Assembly: GCA_028284885.1 (NCBI GenBank)
Contig: JANQQW010000073.1
Span: forward strand, 1 to 34,914
Direction of reading: 5' to 3'
Length of the DNA stretch: 34,914 nucleotides
Origin: Planctomycetaceae bacterium
Lineage (GTDB): Bacteria > Planctomycetota > Planctomycetia > Planctomycetales > Planctomycetaceae
Shown here: piece after piece, positions 31,675 through 34,914 of the stretch
How the letters are laid out: each line of letters starts with the position of its first letter
Numbering within the stretch: the first letter of the stretch is position 1
The notes under the pieces: generated by a model
The model's input: the letters and a program-made list of their open reading frames with translations, nothing else
Databases searched by the model: none
What the model was told of the DNA's origin: nothing
Position numbers and translations under genes: made by a program

Positions 31675-32001
31675 ATGGCCAAGAAAGCTACGCAGAAGCC
31701 GATGACCAAGACCGAGGTCCTGAACGCCTTGGCCGAGAAGACGGAGCTGAACAAGAAGGAAGTCGGCAGCGTGCTGGACGCCTTGGGTGAGCTCATCGGG
31801 GAGCAGATCGGCAAGAAGGGGCCTGGGTCGTTCAACGTCCCCGGTCTCATGAAGATCACCGTGACGCACAAGCCGGCCACGAAGGCGAAGAAGGGTGTGC
31901 CCAACCCGTTCCGCCCCGGCGAGCTGATGGACGTCAAGGCGAAGCCCGCCACGAACGTCGTCAAGGTTCGCCCGCTGAAGAGCCTGAAGGACATGGTTTG
32001 A
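31675..32001 (+). CDS. HU/IHF-family DNA-binding protein
   Basis: 108 residues from the ATG at 31675, with GGGAG eight bases upstream; an in-frame start 19 codons earlier lacks one. The HU fold is plain: MTKTEVLNALAEKTELNKKE, VGSVLDALGELIGEQIGKKG, then FNVPGLMKITVTHKPATKAK and a C-terminal KPATNVVKVRPLKSLKDMV. The arm that bends DNA normally contains R-N-P-x-T-G-E. Here it reads GVPNPFRPGELM, which keeps N-P and G-E but has a different middle, so DNA bending may differ from E. coli HU. It has its own promoter and is followed by a hairpin-rich 3' flank before csrA. Confidence 0.92.
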   Translation: MAKKATQKPMTKTEVLNALAEKTELNKKEVGSVLDALGELIGEQIGKKGPGSFNVPGLMKITVTHKPATKAKKGVPNPFRPGELMDVKAKPATNVVKVRPLKSLKDMV

Positions 32002-32010
32002 GGGGCTCGC

Positions 32011-32062
32011 ACCGGACGAGCGTGCACGTCCGGTCACTCGACACGTCGAGCGAGTTCTTCTA
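32011..32062 (+). terminator. Double-hairpin terminator-like flank after HU
   Basis: ACCGGACG and CGTCCGGT form a perfect 8-bp stem, a second CTCGAC-AC-GTCGAG stem follows at 32037-32050, and the sequence ends with a T-rich GTTCTTCT. The short T-run is imperfect. Confidence 0.4.
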
Positions 32063-32067
32063 GGCGG

Positions 32068-32096
32068 TTGACGGTCCCATTTCGCCTGCCTACCAT
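32068..32096 (+). promoter_or_regulatory. Sigma70-like promoter for csrA
   Basis: TTGACG (32068-32073) and TACCAT (32091-32096) are separated by 17 bp. It predicts a leader of about 130 nt for csrA, long enough for regulation at the RNA level. Confidence 0.5.
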
Positions 32097-32231
32097 GTCG
32101 GTACGGGTAGAGTCGCGCGGACCGTCCGCCGTTGCACCGATGTTCGGGAACACGGGGGATTCCGGCCGGCATCGTATGGCGTCATGCGACCGAAGAGTCA
32201 CGACGCGGCCTCCCTCGGAGACCGGACGGCC

Positions 32232-32447
32232 ATGTTGGTCCTCTCACGAAAGAAGAACGAGAGCATCGTGATCGATGGTCGCATCTCGATCACCGTGGTC
32301 GAAATCCGCGGTGACAAGGTGCGATTGGGCATAGAAGCCCCGCGTGAGGTGCCCGTCCACCGCAGCGAAGTCTACTACGCGATCAAGTCCGAACGTGAGA
32401 CGAACGCGGACGCGGACGCCTCCACTCCGGCGGAGAAGCAGTCGTAA
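32232..32447 (+). CDS. csrA: Carbon storage regulator CsrA
   Basis: 71 residues from the ATG at 32232 (MLVLSRKKNESIVIDG, a near-universal CsrA opening); an earlier in-frame start at 32184 adds a foreign tail. The protein has the expected strands ISITVVEIRGDKVRLGIEAP and the RNA-contact segment REVPVHRSEVYYAI, where the conserved arginine lies. CsrA dimers bind GGA motifs in leader RNAs and alter translation or stability. In Gram-negative bacteria without FliW it is often countered by small RNAs. The C-terminal tail (ERETNADADAS) is acidic. It follows HU with a promoter of its own and precedes a tRNA gene. Confidence 0.96.
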   Translation: MLVLSRKKNESIVIDGRISITVVEIRGDKVRLGIEAPREVPVHRSEVYYAIKSERETNADADASTPAEKQS

Positions 32448-32480
32448 CGCGAAGTCACCGGGTGCGGACGGACGTCTCCC

Positions 32481-32508
32481 TTGACTCCCGCCTCGAAACG
32501 CGTAGATT
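32481..32508 (+). promoter_or_regulatory. Promoter for tRNA-Glu
   Basis: TTGACT (32481-32486) and TAGATT (32503-32508) are separated by 16 bp and lie 10 bp before the tRNA start, as expected for a leaderless tRNA transcript. Confidence 0.6.
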
Positions 32509-32518
32509 TTCCGCCCAC

Positions 32519-32593
32519 GGCCCCATCGTCTAGTCAGGCCTAGGACCCTGGATTTTCGATCCAGTAACGAGGGTTCAAATCCCTCTGGGGTCA
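32519..32593 (+). tRNA. tRNA-Glu (anticodon TTC)
   Basis: The sequence folds into a cloverleaf. The acceptor stem pairs GGCCCCA with TGGGGTC (one G-T). The anticodon stem CTGGA/TCCAG encloses a 7-nt loop with TTC at 32555-32557. The T arm is GAGGG/CCCTC with TTCAAAT. The sequence also matches the known wording of bacterial tRNA-Glu (TCGTCTAG in the D arm, GTAAC after the anticodon stem). No CCA is encoded, so it must be added. The last base belongs to the stop codon of the gene on the opposite strand. Confidence 0.96.
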
Positions 32594-34018
32594 CTCTTCG
32601 AGCCGAGAGCCCTTTGGCGACTCGGCTCGAACGTGACAGGGCAGCAGCGTGATCTGCAGCCGGGCTCCGGGTGACGCGGCCACGCGAATCCGGCCCGTCC
32701 AAACCTCGGGATCGACGAGCACGGATGCCGTTGCCGTTCCCCGCAGGCGAATCTGCTGGCGTCGTACCGTTGGAGCCCCAAGGCACTCCGGCTCGGTCCG
32801 ACGGGCAACCGCGACGCTCCACGAGCGAAACAGGTCTTGGAACGAACGCCCGGTCGCTCGCTCGACGTTGCGGACGCCGGCGTCCGTCGTTCCCGCCAGG
32901 CGGGACAGGCAGTCGGGCTCCGAGACCTCCAAGCAGTGCGTGAGAAAGCCGAACGTCGCACCGCGGCAGGCGTCGTCCCGCCACAGCCTCGCGGCGTGGT
33001 AGTCCGGCACGACCAGTGGCGTCGATGCCGGCGACTCGTGGAATCGACGGATGCGAGGCACCAGGTTCGGCGATCGCGAGACCAGCCGGGCCTCGACGAC
33101 GTGGGCAATCGCCTCGTTCAGCCAGTCCTCTTCCACGGTCCCGGACGACGACGGACCGGCGACCCTCGTCCACGCCCGTCGCCGCTGGCTGATGGCTGCG
33201 ACGTGAGCCGCTTCGTGGGCGAGCACCGCCTTCAGACGGCGGCCCGGACGGAGATGCGGGTTGAGAAAGAGGACGTCGGCGGAGTCGCCGAACGGCACGG
33301 GCACGGAGGTGTCGAAGTCCGACGGTCGGACGAACCCGTCCACGGAGACCCGCCCCCCCTCGAGACGTCCGAGCCACGGCGTGAGCAACACGGCCAACGT
33401 GCCGTCGCCGTCGACGTCGAGCGGCGGACCAACCATCTCCTCCACGCGGGGCAACAGGTCGTCGATCTCTCGTACGATTTCCTCGACGAGTCCCGGGGCC
33501 AGCTCCCCGGGCGACACGTTCTCGTCCAACAGGACGCGCACTTCCGTCGAGTGGGCCACGACCCGTGCATCGACCTTCGCGTAGTGCCGTCCGTCGTCCG
33601 TCGCCCCGTCGGTGACGTGGACGTGAAAAGACCGACGCTCGTCCTGTCCGGGTGACCCGCCTCCCGTCGACGGTGGCCGTTCCGGAGTCACGCCGCGTGT
33701 CTCGCGGTCCTCGACCGACGGCTGGGGCAGAACGAACGGCCGGACGGCGGAGAGCGGCAACGCTTCGTCGGCGGGTTCGACGACGACGTCGTAGCTCTCT
33801 GAACCGTCCGCGAGCGAACCGATCACCAACAGGCACTCGCCGCAGGTTCGCGGGTCGAGTTCGACGACGGCCTCACCTGCGACGGGCTCTACGACGTACG
33901 CGACCCCTGGTTCCAGCACGGCAGGAGCGGAGCGTCCGACTTCCTCAGCGCGCCAGGCAAGCGTGGCGAGCGGCGCGACCAGCAACAGCAGCGGCGGCAG
34001 CAAACGAGTGGGCGACAC
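32591..34018 (-). CDS. Secreted M30-like zinc metalloprotease
   Basis: 475 residues from the GTG at 34018, which has GGGAG six bases upstream and starts a signal peptide (SPTRLLPPLLLLVAPLATL). An ATG at 34075 would add 19 charged residues. The mature protein contains HEAAH at 268-272 (LAHEAAHVAA) and E302 in DWLNEAIAHVVE, the HExxH...NE layout of hyicolysin-type M30 peptidases. The first third holds beta-rich segments and the C-terminal part may be a small binding domain. Proteolysis outside the cytoplasm is inferred. The stop codon lies at 32591-32593 and so overlaps the 3' end of tRNA-Glu on the other strand. Confidence 0.8.
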   Translation of the reverse strand: MSPTRLLPPLLLLVAPLATLAWRAEEVGRSAPAVLEPGVAYVVEPVAGEAVVELDPRTCGECLLVIGSLADGSESYDVVVEPADEALPLSAVRPFVLPQPSVEDRETRGVTPERPPSTGGGSPGQDERRSFHVHVTDGATDDGRHYAKVDARVVAHSTEVRVLLDENVSPGELAPGLVEEIVREIDDLLPRVEEMVGPPLDVDGDGTLAVLLTPWLGRLEGGRVSVDGFVRPSDFDTSVPVPFGDSADVLFLNPHLRPGRRLKAVLAHEAAHVAAISQRRRAWTRVAGPSSSGTVEEDWLNEAIAHVVEARLVSRSPNLVPRIRRFHESPASTPLVVPDYHAARLWRDDACRGATFGFLTHCLEVSEPDCLSRLAGTTDAGVRNVERATGRSFQDLFRSWSVAVARRTEPECLGAPTVRRQQIRLRGTATASVLVDPEVWTGRIRVAASPGARLQITLLPCHVRAESPKGSRLEE

Positions 34019-34475
34019 GGGGAACTCCCAGACGGCGACGGTCCGGATGCCACGAGGTCGCCCTCCTCGGTGCATTCCACGTGTTTCGTCGGATCGGAGG
34101 CGGTTCGCGGTTCAGTTCGATCGTGCGAATCGGAACTTCGCCCCCAACGAAGACGACCCCGCGTGCCGTGCGTGTCCCGCAACACCCTTGGAGTCGGTCT
34201 CTTGCGGAGACCCGAGTTCGCGTGATGCGGTTGATGCGGGGCTCCTCCCTGCAGCCGTCTCGAAATCGCCGTTCGCCCCAAAATCACGAGGAATATGCTT
34301 CAGACCGGTCCGAGACTGACTGTATGATGAACCGTGACCGGTTCCGGCCTCGGGTGACAACCGAGTTGGAGCGTGGTCGTGCAGTCGGGCCAGCAGTTCT
34401 GCGGGCGCCCTTTCGGTGCTTCTCGTCGATCTTGCCAACCTGTCCGACTTCTGACGTTGCACTCGGAGTCTCCAA
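34019..34475 (+). other. 457-bp divergent gap before the vWA gene
   Basis: No gene was seen. The gap holds a TATGAT at 34323-34328, two GACCGGT boxes 33 bp apart on either side of it, and a leader of about 140 nt before the ATG at 34476. Nothing else is recognised in 34076-34290. Confidence 0.5.
34299..34343 (+). promoter_or_regulatory. Promoter with two flanking ACCGGT boxes
   Basis: TTCAGA (34299-34304) and TATGAT (34323-34328) are spaced 18 bp. GACCGGTC (34303-34310, a perfect 8-bp palindrome) overlaps the -35, and GACCGGTT (34336-34343) lies after the -10. Confidence 0.4.
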
Positions 34476-34914
34476 ATGCGTTCCACGCGACTCGCCCTCG
34501 TTCTCCTCGCCGCCCTGGCCGCACCTGCTTCGGCCGGGTCGCAGCTCGATCTCCGGATCGACTCCTACAAGGGAGCCGACGGCACGACGTACTCCGCCCT
34601 GCGGTTCCGTGCTGCGGGTGAAGACGTCTCGGTCGCCCGGGACCACTTGGTCGTCATGGACACGTCGGCGAGCCAGATCGGCGAACACCGCAAGCAGGCA
34701 CTCGCCGTGCTGGACGGCTACTTGGCGGGCCTGCCGGCCGGCGACCGGGTTCGCCTCTACGCCGCCGACGTCCGCACGAACGAGATGGGTGACGGCTTCG
34801 CGCGACCCGGCAGCACGGAACTCGACAAGGCCGTCGCCAAACTGCGGCGACGTGCCCCGCTCGGCGCGACCGACCTGCGGAACGCCCTCGCAACCGTGCT
34901 CGACAGTGTGGACG
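34476..34914 (+). CDS. Secreted von Willebrand factor A-domain protein, 3'-truncated
   Basis: The gene starts at the ATG at 34476, with GGAG eight bases upstream, and runs open to the window edge (146 codons seen). A signal peptide (RSTRLALVLLAALAAPASA, cleavage near residue 20) is followed by a short beta segment and then a vWA fold. VVMDTSAS (residues 59-66) is the D-x-S-x-S metal site, and the later GATDL supplies the expected threonine. Such domains bind protein partners through a divalent metal. The length and any C-terminal repeats (TPR, von Willebrand partner domains) are outside the window. It is read from a promoter with flanking palindromes. Confidence 0.82.
   Translation, partial: MRSTRLALVLLAALAAPASAGSQLDLRIDSYKGADGTTYSALRFRAAGEDVSVARDHLVVMDTSASQIGEHRKQALAVLDGYLAGLPAGDRVRLYAADVRTNEMGDGFARPGSTELDKAVAKLRRRAPLGATDLRNALATVLDSVD

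Noticed and set aside
32184..32231. Upstream in-frame start of csrA
   Set aside because: CsrA begins at MLVLSRK in essentially all bacteria, and the extra 16 residues have no family support.

Overview
The window reads as a chromosomal stretch of a high-GC planctomycete (Planctomycetota). The reasons are a G+C content of roughly two thirds by eye, with G/C-rich third codon positions, many single secreted or lipoprotein genes of planctomycete type (a DUF1570-type metalloprotease, Tyr/Gly/Pro-rich secreted proteins with the 'YYSYRRPWY' ending, Gfo/Idh/MocA-like proteins, a sugar-phosphate isomerase-like TIM barrel), two ECF sigma/anti-sigma pairs, and a response regulator fused to a zinc ribbon. 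No insertion sequence, phage gene, CRISPR array or rRNA was seen, so this is ordinary, gene-dense chromosome with short intergenic gaps.

Layout. 1-4851: end of an alpha/beta hydrolase, a secreted HExxH protease-like protein, a membrane-anchored Gfo/Idh-like protein, and two divergent secreted low-complexity proteins. 5235-10055: a Tad/Flp-type surface module consisting of a CpaC-like secretin, a small Gly-tailed lipoprotein and a TPR lipoprotein. 10065-11474 (minus): DnaA, with a good sigma70-like promoter and a leader holding three perfect hairpins. 11856-14303 (minus): an operon of ECF sigma factor, anti-sigma factor, FmdB-type zinc ribbon and GNAT acetyltransferase. 14461-18657 (plus): a lipoprotein galactose mutarotase, a DUF1992 protein and a 787-residue coiled-coil protein. 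18661-20305 (minus): a secreted protein and a Gfo/Idh/MocA oxidoreductase, followed by a 492-bp gap with a strong minus-strand terminator. 20798-22801: an esterase, then DUF420, a CPMC membrane protein and DUF983, a set usually met around cytochrome oxidase assembly. 22817-27279: Nif3, a large envelope protein with a glycosidase-like barrel, and a divergent sugar isomerase-like protein. 27400-29751: a second ECF sigma/anti-sigma operon with a membrane-anchored helical protein. 29752-31366 (minus): phosphoesterase, FHA protein and response regulator/zinc ribbon. 31675-32593 (plus): HU, CsrA and tRNA-Glu. 32591-34018 (minus): a secreted M30-like protease. 34476-end: start of a secreted von Willebrand A protein.

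Working together. The clearest functional groupings are the secretin/lipoprotein module (outer-membrane pore and its lipoproteins), the two sigma/anti-sigma operons (each translationally coupled by overlapping stop and start), the phospho-signalling cluster (response regulator, FHA, phosphoesterase) that faces the global regulators HU and CsrA across a 308-bp divergent promoter region, and the DUF420/DUF983 respiratory assembly genes. No clearly new multi-gene defence or biosynthetic system was found. The most interesting items are the structured dnaA leader with a diverged DnaA, the orphan minus-strand terminator and its upstream gap, and the response regulator-zinc ribbon/FHA/phosphoesterase operon.
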